Source: CAYWFU01 sp964457585
Lineage (GTDB): Bacteria > JACRDZ01
Direction of reading: 5' to 3'
Assembly (NCBI GenBank): GCA_964457585.1
Contig: CAYWFU010000005.1
Coordinates: 19,217 to 83,216 of the forward strand
DNA length: 64,000 bases
Shown here: positions 25,802-34,844 of the stretch, in pieces
Layout of the letters: each line of letters begins with the position of its first letter
Position numbering within the stretch: position 1 is the first letter of the stretch
Made by a program: the position numbers and the translations under genes
Notes under the pieces: model-generated
The model's database searches: none
Seen by the model: only the letters and a program-made list of their open reading frames with translations
Told to the model about the DNA's origin: nothing

Positions 25802-27403
25802 TTAACTAATTCGTTTAAGGCGTTTAGCTGGATTTATTACAATTCTTTTGCCTGTTTTTCCTAAAATATCAAATGCAACATCACGACCAGATCCAATAAC
25901 CGCTGAAGCGCTAAATCCAGATTCTGTCCATCCTCCGGCTAAATACAGTTTATTTATCAATGTTTTCATTTTGAATCCAATTGACAGGTTAAATCCTTTA
26001 TTTGCAGTTTTTTCAAGTTCTGGTTTTGCTGCTACACCTAAAGTCGAGCCTTTATGATTAAGAGTTATTCTTTCAATTGTTTGAGGAGTGATTATATCCG
26101 CAACTTTTACATGTGATGAAATTCCAGGGAAAACTTCATCAGCTCTTTTCATTATTTTATGAAGCAAGTTTTCTTTAAATTTGTAATATTCATTCCCTTT
26201 GGATGATCCTGGACGAAAACCATCGAATTTATAATCCTTTGATACATAACTATTATGCTCACAATCATGAGGAATTAATATTGAAAATACTCCTACAGAA
26301 TGCCCCTTTGGAGCCAAAGTGGAATCATTAAAAGAAGGGAAAACCATCCATAGCCAGAAATCATCAGGTAATTTTCCTGCATTTATATTTTTAAAACAAT
26401 TAAGAATATCCATACTTGGATAATAAACAGTTAAATCCCCTTTTAAGTTGTAAACTGCTTTAACATCAATATCCAGGCCAATATTTAAAATGTAATAGGA
26501 AAGAGTGGGAACACATTTGCTCCATTTGTCAAGCTCATCATTCATTTCTTTTGGAAGATTATCTCTTCCTATCATTTTATCCAGTGTTAATAAAGCATCT
26601 GCATTTGAAATAACAGCTCTCTTTGCAAAAAAAGTTTCACCATTATCAAGAACAACACCCTTTGCTTCATTGTTTTCAATAATGATTTTTGTTACTGTGG
26701 AATTAGTCTGGAGTTCACCGCCCATTCTTTTAATTGCTCTAACAAAAGCATCAACAAGAACTTGAGACCCGCCAATTGGTTGATAAGAATCATATAAATA
26801 TTTTGTACAATAAAGATGGTAAGCAGGATAATGCCAGCCATAATCATATAAATAGCTATCATGATAACCAAACACAAGACTACGTGCAATAGGATCTTTA
26901 ACTGTATTATGCACAACACCCTCGAGTGTTTCCTTCCATAAATTTTTATATTTTACAAATCCTACTCGTGCTTCAAAGTTTTTAGGTTTGTTCATTAAAT
27001 CAACCAAAGCTGTTTGGGCATCAATTAGCTGATCATAATACATACCAACATTTTTCATTTCATGGGGAACTAATTTTTGTATTTGATCTTTCATCTCAGG
27101 AATGCTTGTTGCCCATAAATCATAATCCTTAAAAAGTATATGGTCCCCACGTCTTGCTGTAACCACATCAAGTTTTTCTTCAAATTCCTCTAATATTTCT
27201 GCAATATCTTCCCATAACCACATCGCATGTATTGCAGTGTCGAATACATAGTTATTTTTAGTATAAGATTGCCCAAAACCGCCAGGTTTATTATATTGTT
27301 CAAGTACAAGTACTTTCATGCCATCTTTTGCTAATGTTGCTGCTGCGGTTAGTCCTCCAAGCCCTGACCCGATTATTATTACATCATATTTTGTTGTTTC
27401 CAT
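25802..27403 (-). CDS. CrtI-like phytoene desaturase family oxidoreductase
   Basis: 533 residues from ATG 27403 (AAAGGA 8 bases ahead). The N-terminal FAD-binding motif VIIIGSGLGGLTAAATLAKDG, then PGGFGQSY, and the C-terminal block LAGGWTESGFSASAVIGSG are those of the CrtI/CrtN carotenoid desaturase and isomerase group. No carotenoid synthesis genes such as crtB are present, so it more likely acts on the fatty or polyene chain. CrtI-like genes also occur in the fatty-acid-type clusters proposed for ladderane lipids of anammox planctomycetes. Confidence 0.88.
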   Translation of the reverse strand: METTKYDVIIIGSGLGGLTAAATLAKDGMKVLVLEQYNKPGGFGQSYTKNNYVFDTAIHAMWLWEDIAEILEEFEEKLDVVTARRGDHILFKDYDLWATSIPEMKDQIQKLVPHEMKNVGMYYDQLIDAQTALVDLMNKPKNFEARVGFVKYKNLWKETLEGVVHNTVKDPIARSLVFGYHDSYLYDYGWHYPAYHLYCTKYLYDSYQPIGGSQVLVDAFVRAIKRMGGELQTNSTVTKIIIENNEAKGVVLDNGETFFAKRAVISNADALLTLDKMIGRDNLPKEMNDELDKWSKCVPTLSYYILNIGLDIDVKAVYNLKGDLTVYYPSMDILNCFKNINAGKLPDDFWLWMVFPSFNDSTLAPKGHSVGVFSILIPHDCEHNSYVSKDYKFDGFRPGSSKGNEYYKFKENLLHKIMKRADEVFPGISSHVKVADIITPQTIERITLNHKGSTLGVAAKPELEKTANKGFNLSIGFKMKTLINKLYLAGGWTESGFSASAVIGSGRDVAFDILGKTGKRIVINPAKRLKRIS

Positions 27404-27416
27404 ACTATTATCCTTT

Positions 27417-28454
27417 CTATGCTTCAACTTTTTTATGAAAAGATTGAATTTTTATTGCATTGTTATGTCCTTTAATTGCTCTTTTATCTAATTCAGCTAA
27501 AGATATTTTTTCAAAATATATTTCTAAAGCAGAACGATTATCCTTTAAACTTTTGATAATGCTTTCTCCGCAAATACGACCAGATTCAATTCCATACCAT
27601 ATCCCATCGCCAGCTCTTCCCCAAAATCCTGCAGCTTCACCAGCAAAAAGTAAATTGTTTTGTCCTAAAGTATATTCTTTCCAGAGATCGTTAAAGAAAA
27701 TTTTTTCCTCAGCAATAATTTCTCCTTTTAAATTAAATTCTTTTTTTAAAAAATCTAAATACGTATTTAAATTAATATCAATATCAAATTTATCATTACA
27801 CCCAGTACCAATTATCCATGTATCATCTTTGGGAACTGCCCACCTGAAAAATGATTCATTGTTCATAAAAAGATAAAAAAATTTATTATCAAGATTTGAT
27901 TTCCCTTTAAAACGATATTGTTTCCCTACTGCTTTTGTTGCTTTAGCATATTTTTCAGGAAAAACTTGTTGCAAAATTGTTGAATTACCACCATCTGCAG
28001 CGACTAGATATTTACATGAAATTTCATGCTCAATAAAATTATTTTTATACTTTATTTTTATCCTACCCTCTTTGCTTGAGATAAATTCTGTAAAATTGGC
28101 GTTAAATTTAATTTCTGCATCTGAATTTTTTGCCATCCATTGATCTAATCTCCCTCGATCAAAATTCCTATGAATATTTTTGGAATTAATAATAAGTTTA
28201 CTTTGATGATACACTTTTGGCCCTTCAATTCGATTTGGATAAGCGTAAACATCAGCAGGCATAGAAGGGTAAACTCTGTTTAAAATATTTTCTCCCTCTC
28301 CTGTTACTAGCCCTGTACACAACTTTTGCCGTGGAAAACTTTCTTTTTCAAGAATAAGCGTTTTAATCCCTTCTTTTTTTAGAACCATAGCGCAAGTTGA
28401 ACCTGCTGGCCCTGCTCCAACAATAACTACATCATAAAAAAAGAAACTATCCAT
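27417..28454 (-). CDS. Geranylgeranyl reductase-family FAD oxidoreductase
   Basis: 345 residues. DVVIVGAGPAGSTCAMVLKKEG is the FAD fold; FPRQKLCTGLVTGEG matches the family's K-x-C-G region, and LLFAGEAAGFWGRAGDGIWYG fits the conserved 'GEAAG...GEGI' block with Asp in place of Glu. Relatives reduce isoprenoid double bonds or hydroxylate substrates. In this operon it may reduce selected double bonds of the chain, giving the only visible candidate for a saturating step. Substrate is inferred from context only. Confidence 0.83.
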   Translation of the reverse strand: MDSFFFYDVVIVGAGPAGSTCAMVLKKEGIKTLILEKESFPRQKLCTGLVTGEGENILNRVYPSMPADVYAYPNRIEGPKVYHQSKLIINSKNIHRNFDRGRLDQWMAKNSDAEIKFNANFTEFISSKEGRIKIKYKNNFIEHEISCKYLVAADGGNSTILQQVFPEKYAKATKAVGKQYRFKGKSNLDNKFFYLFMNNESFFRWAVPKDDTWIIGTGCNDKFDIDINLNTYLDFLKKEFNLKGEIIAEEKIFFNDLWKEYTLGQNNLLFAGEAAGFWGRAGDGIWYGIESGRICGESIIKSLKDNRSALEIYFEKISLAELDKRAIKGHNNAIKIQSFHKKVEA

Positions 28455-28500
28455 TTATTATCTCCAAACTTTGTTATAGCTAAAAAGTATTGATATAAAT

Positions 28501-29706
28501 TTAATTTTTGAAGCTTCCAACAGCAATAGAACAACAATTCCCTGCAAAACCAAATGAATTTGAAATTGCAATATTAATATCGCATTCTCTTGAATTGTTT
28601 GGAACAAAATCAATCTTTTCAAATCCTACAAGAGGTGTCTCAAAATTTAAAGTTGGTGGTATAAATTTATTTTTTATACTTAAAACTGTTGCAATAAATT
28701 CCACTGCACCAGCAGCGCCTAAAGTGTGCCCAACTGCGGCTTTAATTGAACTAACATATAAATTTTCAATATTTTCATTAAAAACTTTCAATATTGCTTT
28801 TGCCTCCATCTTATCGTTAAATTTAGTACCAGTTCCATGAGCGTTAATATAATTGACATCTTTTGGAGAAATTCCAGCATTTTCCAAAGCCATATATATT
28901 GACCGTGAAGCTCCTTCTCCATCAGGATCTGGTTGAGTATCATGGTAAGCGTCATTGCTTAATCCGTATCCAAGTACCTCTGCATAAATATGAGCATTAC
29001 GGTTTTCCGCATGTGATAATGATTCTAAAATTACAATTCCACTTCCTTCTCCAAGTATCAATCCATCACGATTGTTATCAAAAGGTCTGCAAACATTTTT
29101 CGTAATATTCATTAATCCACTAAAACCACTAAGGCTTAATGGGCTGATAATATCAACTCCACCAGCTAACATAACGTCACAAGTATTATTTTGAATTTGG
29201 TCATATGCATATCCAAGGCTATTTGAACCAGATGCACATGCAGTATCAATTGATAATAAAGGACCTCTGAAATGATATTTTGAAGCAAGAATTGAGCCAG
29301 GAATGCAATGAGGGACAAATTTAAGCTGTTGTGTTGAAACAAAGTTTCCCATCATTTTTTCTTTTAAATAAAATTCCAAATTTTCAACACATCCAAGAGA
29401 TGTAGCCATACTAATTCCAGCTCGTGATAAGTCAATTTTATCTAAATCAATTTTAGAATCTTTTAATGACTGGGCAGCTGATTCAACTATGAGATCCAGG
29501 CAATAATCATTTTCTTTTTTGTTTTTATTAAAAAGATTGTTTTCAATTATTGCCGCAGAGTTACTTCTAAATTTGCTAGCATCAAATCGATTAATATTAC
29601 GAATCCCTGTTTTGTTTTTTTTCAATCCATCTAAAAATTCCGGAATATTATTTCCAATTGCGCATATAATTCCTAAACCTGTGATTACAACGCGATTTTT
29701 TTCCAT
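28501..29706 (-). CDS. Beta-ketoacyl-ACP synthase (FabF-like), catalytic
   Basis: 401 residues with an intact Cys-His-His triad: Cys157 in SIDTACASGSNS, His290 in NAHGTGTKFND and His327 in AAVGHTLGAAGA. This is the chain-elongating condensing enzyme of the cluster. AAAGGACG stands before the start. A second, non-canonical ketosynthase gene lies upstream, so the pair may work as a KS/chain-length-factor heterodimer, as in type II polyketide and aryl-polyene systems (inference). Confidence 0.94.
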   Translation of the reverse strand: MEKNRVVITGLGIICAIGNNIPEFLDGLKKNKTGIRNINRFDASKFRSNSAAIIENNLFNKNKKENDYCLDLIVESAAQSLKDSKIDLDKIDLSRAGISMATSLGCVENLEFYLKEKMMGNFVSTQQLKFVPHCIPGSILASKYHFRGPLLSIDTACASGSNSLGYAYDQIQNNTCDVMLAGGVDIISPLSLSGFSGLMNITKNVCRPFDNNRDGLILGEGSGIVILESLSHAENRNAHIYAEVLGYGLSNDAYHDTQPDPDGEGASRSIYMALENAGISPKDVNYINAHGTGTKFNDKMEAKAILKVFNENIENLYVSSIKAAVGHTLGAAGAVEFIATVLSIKNKFIPPTLNFETPLVGFEKIDFVPNNSRECDINIAISNSFGFAGNCCSIAVGSFKN

Positions 29707-29791
29707 TTTTTCGTCCTTTATAAATGTTAAAATCTATTTAAAAGCATGAACTGTGCTAATTTCACATCCATGCATATTGCTATTAGTAACA

Positions 29792-30547
29792 TTAAAATTG
29801 ATAGCTTACTCCACCACCATCAACTATAATAACTTGTCCTGAAATATATTTTGCTTCATCGGAAGCAAGAAAAAGCGCAGCATTACAAACTTCTTCTTTT
29901 GTCCCAAGCCGCTTAAGATTGGTTTTAAAAAGGATATCATTTATTACCTTTTCTCCAAGTGGTTTAATCATTTCTGTATCAATAAGTCCTGGAGAAATTG
30001 CATTAACTCTAACACCAAATTGGCTTATTTCCTTAGATAGTGATCTGGTAAATCCTATTACACCAGCTTTAGTAGCAGCGTAAACAGCCTGTGCTTGACC
30101 AACTGGACGAAAAGCCATGAAAGAACTAAAATTTATAATTACTCCATTTTTTTTCTTCATTAAATAAGGTAATGCTGTTTTTGTACAATTGAACAGTCCG
30201 TTTAAGTTTGTTTCAATAAGATCCTTCCAGTCATTTTGCTTCATCCCAGCAAGCATTCCAACTTTTAGAATTCCAGCATTATTAATGAGAATATCAATAC
30301 TTCTAAAATGTTCATAAATTTTTTTCATCATATTAGAAACCATTAAATAATCTGAGACATCGCATTGAAAAGATAAGCTTTTACCACCTACTTCAGTAAT
30401 CTCTTTTGTTAAATTTATAGCTTTATCTTTGCTATTTCGATAACAAAATGCAACATTACATCCTGCTTTAGCAAATTTCATACATAATTCATGACCGATA
30501 CCTCTTGTTCCACCTGTTATTACAATTGTTTTATCGTTAAAAATCAT
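29792..30547 (-). CDS. 3-oxoacyl-ACP reductase (FabG-like) 2
   Basis: 251 residues from ATG 30547, with GAGG 9 bases ahead. It has TGGTRGIG, NNAGI, Ser in INFSSFMAF and Tyr-x3-Lys in VYAATKAGVIGF, so it is a complete short-chain dehydrogenase. It starts 2 bases after the ketosynthase-like gene. The two FabG-like enzymes differ considerably, which suggests different substrates or stages. No enoyl reductase is found in the operon. Confidence 0.92.
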   Translation of the reverse strand: MIFNDKTIVITGGTRGIGHELCMKFAKAGCNVAFCYRNSKDKAINLTKEITEVGGKSLSFQCDVSDYLMVSNMMKKIYEHFRSIDILINNAGILKVGMLAGMKQNDWKDLIETNLNGLFNCTKTALPYLMKKKNGVIINFSSFMAFRPVGQAQAVYAATKAGVIGFTRSLSKEISQFGVRVNAISPGLIDTEMIKPLGEKVINDILFKTNLKRLGTKEEVCNAALFLASDEAKYISGQVIIVDGGGVSYQF

Positions 30548-30549
30548 AA

Positions 30550-31629
30550 TTAGCACCTCGAAATTAATATTGAATTAAAGCTTCCACCATAAAATAATGA
30601 ATTTGAAATAATAAACGATTGATTGTTATTTTTATTTATTGCAATAAATTCTTCATTTTCAGTTTCTAAAAGAGCAGCATATAAATTTAGAGTTGATAAA
30701 ATCCCCCACGGATTTCCTATACCCTTTAATGGCTTATGTATGCGAGTTTTGTCCCAGTTAGAATTAAACATTTTTGTTAACATATTTTCTTCAATTTTTT
30801 CTATTTGACCATTTTCAGAATTCATGGAAATAATTCTAAATATATTTTCTATTGGGATATTTGCTGACTTTAAAACATTTTCTATTATTCGAGAAAAATT
30901 AGATTTTATATTTTCAGAATTATCTTCAGTTTGAATATTTCCAGAGGAGCATGATTTTATTTCAGCAAGAATTTTTGCATTACGTTTTAAAGCATGCCCT
31001 TTATCTTCTAATACAAGCACACAAGCGCCTTCGAGTGAATTGTTTACTTCGTGGATATGGCTCTCCTGCTCACCCAAAGTAAGTGAAGTATTATCTATTC
31101 CCCCAGCTAAAATAATATCTGCTTTACCTGTTTTAATAAGATCAAATGAATAATTAATAGGACAACATCCAATAAGCATTGAACTTACACCTTTTAGACC
31201 CAGCAATCTTGCAACTTTTCCAACCGCAGCGTTAGTAACTGTATTTGGAAATAAAAAAGGTGAAGCTTGCGCAGGTCCCTTTTCTAAAACATCCTTGAAA
31301 TATTTATAAGTGGTTGCAAATGGACCCCATACAGTTGATAAAACTGCACCGACTCGACTTTCATTGATTTTGTCGACCATAATTTCTGAATCATCCATTG
31401 CAAGTTTAGCTGCAATAACACCATATTTGCAGTAATCATCCATGCGTCGACATGCATCAGCTCCAAAATATTCAGTTGCAATTTGGTCTAACTTTTCACT
31501 GGTTATTAAAATTTTATTAGCTTTTTTATAAATAATATCTCTTAATTCATTCTTCCCGATTGCACTAGAAATGGCAACGCCAACACCTGTTATGACAACC
31601 TGTTTTTGCCTTGTTTCATACTTATTCAT
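30550..31629 (-). CDS. Ketosynthase-like protein lacking catalytic histidines (chain-length-factor-like)
   Basis: 359 residues from ATG 31629 (GAAAGGGAAAA ahead). It keeps the thiolase fold of ketosynthases (VVITGVGVAISSAIG, DIILAGGIDN), but the active-site region reads SSMLIGCCPINYSFD instead of DTACASG. Where the catalytic histidines should be there are ISMNSENGQ and LKGIGNPWG. It should therefore not decarboxylate or condense by the usual mechanism. It most resembles chain-length factors that pair with an active ketosynthase. One of its two neighbouring cysteines could still act as a nucleophile. Confidence 0.78.
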   Translation of the reverse strand: MNKYETRQKQVVITGVGVAISSAIGKNELRDIIYKKANKILITSEKLDQIATEYFGADACRRMDDYCKYGVIAAKLAMDDSEIMVDKINESRVGAVLSTVWGPFATTYKYFKDVLEKGPAQASPFLFPNTVTNAAVGKVARLLGLKGVSSMLIGCCPINYSFDLIKTGKADIILAGGIDNTSLTLGEQESHIHEVNNSLEGACVLVLEDKGHALKRNAKILAEIKSCSSGNIQTEDNSENIKSNFSRIIENVLKSANIPIENIFRIISMNSENGQIEKIEENMLTKMFNSNWDKTRIHKPLKGIGNPWGILSTLNLYAALLETENEEFIAINKNNNQSFIISNSLFYGGSFNSILISRC

Positions 31630-31639
31630 TTTTTCCCTT

Positions 31640-32347
31640 TCAAAAATTAGCTTTTTGTATTTGAGCAATATATGAATGGCAATCATTTAATAAAAATGCT
31701 TCAGCAAATCGTATACCGGGTAATGGCATAAAACATGCTCGATAACGATTAATTGATATAGCCATATGATCGTATCTGATTAATGATATTTGACTTTTAT
31801 GCTCTCTAATAGCTTTCAGTTTTAAACTCATTTGTTTAGTTATATTAACAATTATGTTCGGATTTAATGGAGACCAGATTTCATAAGCACAAACCATACA
31901 ATCAGTAATATCTTCAGCAGAACAAGCGAAAAGAATATTTGTTTTTTGATGATCAGGATGTATATCATTAAATATTGGTAAATAAACAATATCCGGTCTT
32001 TTCTGTTTTAATATTTCTCCAAGTGAATTTTTATATTCATCCCACGTATTATTAGAGCTATCAATAATATTAAAATAAAAACTATCTTTAATACCTAATA
32101 TCATATTTGATCTTTCCGCTTCTTCTTTTCTAATATTTAATAGTTCTTGAGAAAATGCTTTTCCGGGGATTCCTTTGCTTCCGTCAGTCATATAAATTAC
32201 AGAGACCTGATCTCCAGCTTCGATATGTTTACATATAACTCCTGCGCACCCAATAATTTCATCATCCATATGAGGAGCAAGAACAACAATGTTTTTACCT
32301 TCAGGTTTTTTTATTAATTTTGGCCAATTTATTTTCTGGTCTATCAT
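31640..32347 (-). CDS. PIG-L/LmbE family deacetylase
   Basis: 235 residues with the zinc motif PHMDDEIIGC near residue 25 and HPDHQKT at about 132. Family members remove the N-acetyl group from GlcNAc-linked lipids or thiols (GPI, mycothiol and bacillithiol pathways). The sequence IMKQMSLKLKAIREHKSQ is the usual C-terminal helix region (approximate). In this operon, next to a glycosyltransferase and BtrH-type acyltransferases, it may free an amine on a sugar acceptor for acylation. That role is inference; the enzyme class is clear. Confidence 0.9.
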   Translation of the reverse strand: MIDQKINWPKLIKKPEGKNIVVLAPHMDDEIIGCAGVICKHIEAGDQVSVIYMTDGSKGIPGKAFSQELLNIRKEEAERSNMILGIKDSFYFNIIDSSNNTWDEYKNSLGEILKQKRPDIVYLPIFNDIHPDHQKTNILFACSAEDITDCMVCAYEIWSPLNPNIIVNITKQMSLKLKAIREHKSQISLIRYDHMAISINRYRACFMPLPGIRFAEAFLLNDCHSYIAQIQKANF

Positions 32348-32350
32348 AAA

Positions 32351-33409
32351 TTAATCCCTTTTAGCTTGAAAAAGATCGGTTTTATATAAATCACAGCACC
32401 GGTAACATATAGGGAAAAGTTTTTTATTCAAAGCAGATCTGAAATTAGAAAATTTGTCACCATTCCATATAGTGAAAAAGTCCTCTTGATTAATATTTCC
32501 TGCAACAAAATCAGGGAAAGCTGAACAAGGGATAACATCACCATTTGGCTCAATCCAGAGAGATTTTGAAATGTTTTCGCATTGATTTATACTTAATTTT
32601 GTGGGTTGTTCATAGTAATCCACAATATCTTCAAAATTTTTTAAAAAGTATGGAAAAAAACGGATATGAGAATCATTCCTTTTCCGGACGCTTAAAATAT
32701 TATCTGCTAGTTTTTTAAGATTTATATTTCCTTTATCTTTTGGGAAAAAATCCGCTGAAGAAGGTTCATATCCAAAATAATTACAAAATTGTTTTTTATA
32801 GCCAAAAATTTCTTGTTCAGAATAAAACATCATAAACTGAAATTCCATATAATCAGCTTCGATGGCATTTTTAATTTCGGAAATTTCATCGAGCATTTCA
32901 TAATTATATTCATTAATAACACAATTGAGTACAATCAAAGGTCGATGTTTTTTTTGTTTTTTAAGATTAATTAATCCATTAACTATTTTTTGAAAAGTTC
33001 CATTCTTTCCGCGAATTCTATCGTGAACTGGAAGAATTCCATCTATAGAAACAATCAGCATATCTAATCTGCTGTCTAATATATTTTTAATGTTTTCTTC
33101 AATAAGAATACCGTTTGAATTTACAATAGAAAACATATTTTTGGATTTAACAAACGCTATAATTTCCCATAGTTGCGGATGAAGAAAAGGCTCTCCACCC
33201 CAAAGATATACTGTGGGACGGCTGAAACCTGATATTGCTTCAATTACTTTTTTAATAGAATCGAATGAGAGATAAACTGGTGTTTTGCGCTTTTTTTGCC
33301 AGCACATTATACAATTTAAGTTACATTGATTGGTTAATGAAAAACCAATCATTCGTTTTGGATAAGGGATAAAGTCTAAATTGTTTTTATATTTTTCTAA
33401 TATACGCAT
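32351..33409 (-). CDS. Radical SAM/SPASM domain protein
   Basis: 352 residues. The cluster motif CNLNCIMCW lies at about residues 29-37, then GGEPFLHP, the usual SAM-binding strand. The C-terminal SPASM domain holds further cysteines (LWIEPNGDVIPCSAF and PICYRCCDLYK) for auxiliary iron-sulfur clusters. SPASM enzymes modify peptides, carbohydrates or small molecules. There is no precursor peptide gene nearby, so a sugar or lipid substrate is more likely. It lies between the PIG-L and GT2 genes with gaps of 3 and 9 bases. Confidence 0.9.
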   Translation of the reverse strand: MRILEKYKNNLDFIPYPKRMIGFSLTNQCNLNCIMCWQKKRKTPVYLSFDSIKKVIEAISGFSRPTVYLWGGEPFLHPQLWEIIAFVKSKNMFSIVNSNGILIEENIKNILDSRLDMLIVSIDGILPVHDRIRGKNGTFQKIVNGLINLKKQKKHRPLIVLNCVINEYNYEMLDEISEIKNAIEADYMEFQFMMFYSEQEIFGYKKQFCNYFGYEPSSADFFPKDKGNINLKKLADNILSVRKRNDSHIRFFPYFLKNFEDIVDYYEQPTKLSINQCENISKSLWIEPNGDVIPCSAFPDFVAGNINQEDFFTIWNGDKFSNFRSALNKKLFPICYRCCDLYKTDLFQAKRD

Positions 33410-33418
33410 ATTTTTAAA

Positions 33419-34351
33419 TTACCTTGATTTTAAATTTATATAATCAAATGGATGAAAACGAAATAAGGATTCAAATGACTCAGGCTTAAAAGTAATCCCT
33501 TTGTTGCGACAATGAAATTCTTCCAGACTCATACCGCCACTTGTGAAATTTATATAATTTTTTATAAAGTTATTATCCGAATATTTATTTTGCAAATATT
33601 TTAAATTTGAAGCTGTATCGGAAAGCATTTGATTCCTGGTTTTAATAATATCAAGATGAAAATTATATATATCAGGAAGATATTCAAAAATTGCTTTTGC
33701 TGTAAATAGTCTATACCCTAACTCAATATCTTCAGGTCCCCATCGAAAAAAGTTTGTATCAAAAAGACCAACTTTTAAAAGAAGGTTTTTATTGACAGAT
33801 GAATTTCCGCCTGTAAAGCAGATCCATGTAATGCTAGAAAGATTTTTTTTAAATACAGTATCAACCATATCTAAATATAAATCTTTTTTTATATAATTAT
33901 TAAGCACGGGAAATATTGAATAGTAATTTGAAAAAATATTTTGTGAGACATTATTAAAATCAGAAGAATTTATTCTGTATATTCTACCAAGTATTATTTT
34001 ATCATTAGAATTGCGATGCTCCCTTAAATGAAGTTCTAAGAAATTAGCTGGAATAATTAAATCATCATCTAGAAAAACAATAATTGAACCCTCAGACAGT
34101 GAAATCCCATTATTTCTTGCAATTGCCTGTCCGTAATTTTTTTGATGAGTTATTTTCAATGTGTAATCAACATTCAAGGAATCTAAAAATTCTTGAGTTC
34201 CATCACTTGAACCATCATTTATAACAATAACTTCATATTGTTCTTTAGAAAGATTCTGCTTCCCCAAACAAAATAAAATTACTTTTAATCGATCTAGTTT
34301 GTTATAAGTTGGAATAACTACTGAAATTTGAATATTATTTGTTTTTATCAA
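33419..34351 (-). CDS. Glycosyltransferase family 2
   Basis: 310 residues with a GT-A domain: ISVVIPTYNKLDRLKVIL, VINDGSSDGTQEF, the metal-binding IVFLDDDLIIP, and the acceptor block FFRWGPEDIELGYRLF, which is of the galactosyl/GalNAc-transferase C-terminal type. No membrane segment is visible. It is the second gene of the biosynthetic operon, so it probably adds a sugar during product assembly. Donor and acceptor are unknown. Confidence 0.9.
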   Translation of the reverse strand: MIKTNNIQISVVIPTYNKLDRLKVILFCLGKQNLSKEQYEVIVINDGSSDGTQEFLDSLNVDYTLKITHQKNYGQAIARNNGISLSEGSIIVFLDDDLIIPANFLELHLREHRNSNDKIILGRIYRINSSDFNNVSQNIFSNYYSIFPVLNNYIKKDLYLDMVDTVFKKNLSSITWICFTGGNSSVNKNLLLKVGLFDTNFFRWGPEDIELGYRLFTAKAIFEYLPDIYNFHLDIIKTRNQMLSDTASNLKYLQNKYSDNNFIKNYINFTSGGMSLEEFHCRNKGITFKPESFESLFRFHPFDYINLKSR

Positions 34352-34374
34352 AATTATAGTCCTATATAATATTT

Positions 34375-34761
34375 TTATTTATTAATAAAGCAATGAACAA
34401 AAGTCGCATCCGCTATTAATTCTTTCCCAAACGCAGCTGTTGTATGAGTTTTGTAAAATCCATTAAATGATTCTTTTAGAATACTTGTAATAGAGATTGT
34501 ATCTTCTGTCATATTTTTAATATTAAACTTAACATGAGGAATTGCAGCTAAAAAAACTTTCCCATGACTTTCTTTGTACGTATTTCTAAGCATTATTTCA
34601 GATAACTGTCCCATGACTTCTAACACAACAAAATTTGAGATCATATTTCTATAAATATCATTATTAGACAACTTTTTTATACCTTGAATTTTCCCTGGCT
34701 CTATGGAAATGATTCTATCAATCATACTAAATGGAAATTGTTGTTTAAGTTTTGTTATCAT
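34375..34761 (-). CDS. FabZ-like hotdog protein without the catalytic histidine
   Basis: 128 residues. KQQFPFSMIDRIISIEPGK mirrors the N-terminus of FabZ-type dehydratases, and VVLEVMGQLSEI corresponds to the Glu-bearing helix (Glu48). The segment that should read GHFPxxPxxPG is shortened and has no histidine (LSNNDIYRNMISN). It is probably not an active dehydratase alone. It could be a partner subunit, as in heterodimeric or ApeI/ApeP-like pairs. It is the first gene of the operon, 23 bases ahead of the glycosyltransferase. Confidence 0.72.
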   Translation of the reverse strand: MITKLKQQFPFSMIDRIISIEPGKIQGIKKLSNNDIYRNMISNFVVLEVMGQLSEIMLRNTYKESHGKVFLAAIPHVKFNIKNMTEDTISITSILKESFNGFYKTHTTAAFGKELIADATFVHCFINK

Positions 34762-34815
34762 AATTTGTTGGCTTTTTTTAAATTATTTAAACTATTATTA
34801 AAAATATTTTTTAAT

Positions 34816-34844
34816 TTGATTTTTTAAATTTATATAATTATAAT
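34816..34844 (+). promoter_or_regulatory. Predicted promoter of the STAND/BTAD regulator gene
   Basis: TTGATT at 34816-34821, a 17-base spacer and a perfect TATAAT at 34839-34844. The start point would be near 34851, at the edge of the direct repeats, so bound regulator could block its own transcription. This -10 box overlaps the opposite-strand -10 at 34837-34842. Confidence 0.6.

Noticed and set aside
27417..28454. Archaeal-type lipid reductase indicating isoprenoid ether lipids
   Set aside because: No other isoprenoid lipid genes are present, and the neighbours are fatty-acid-type enzymes, so the family match does not show that pathway.
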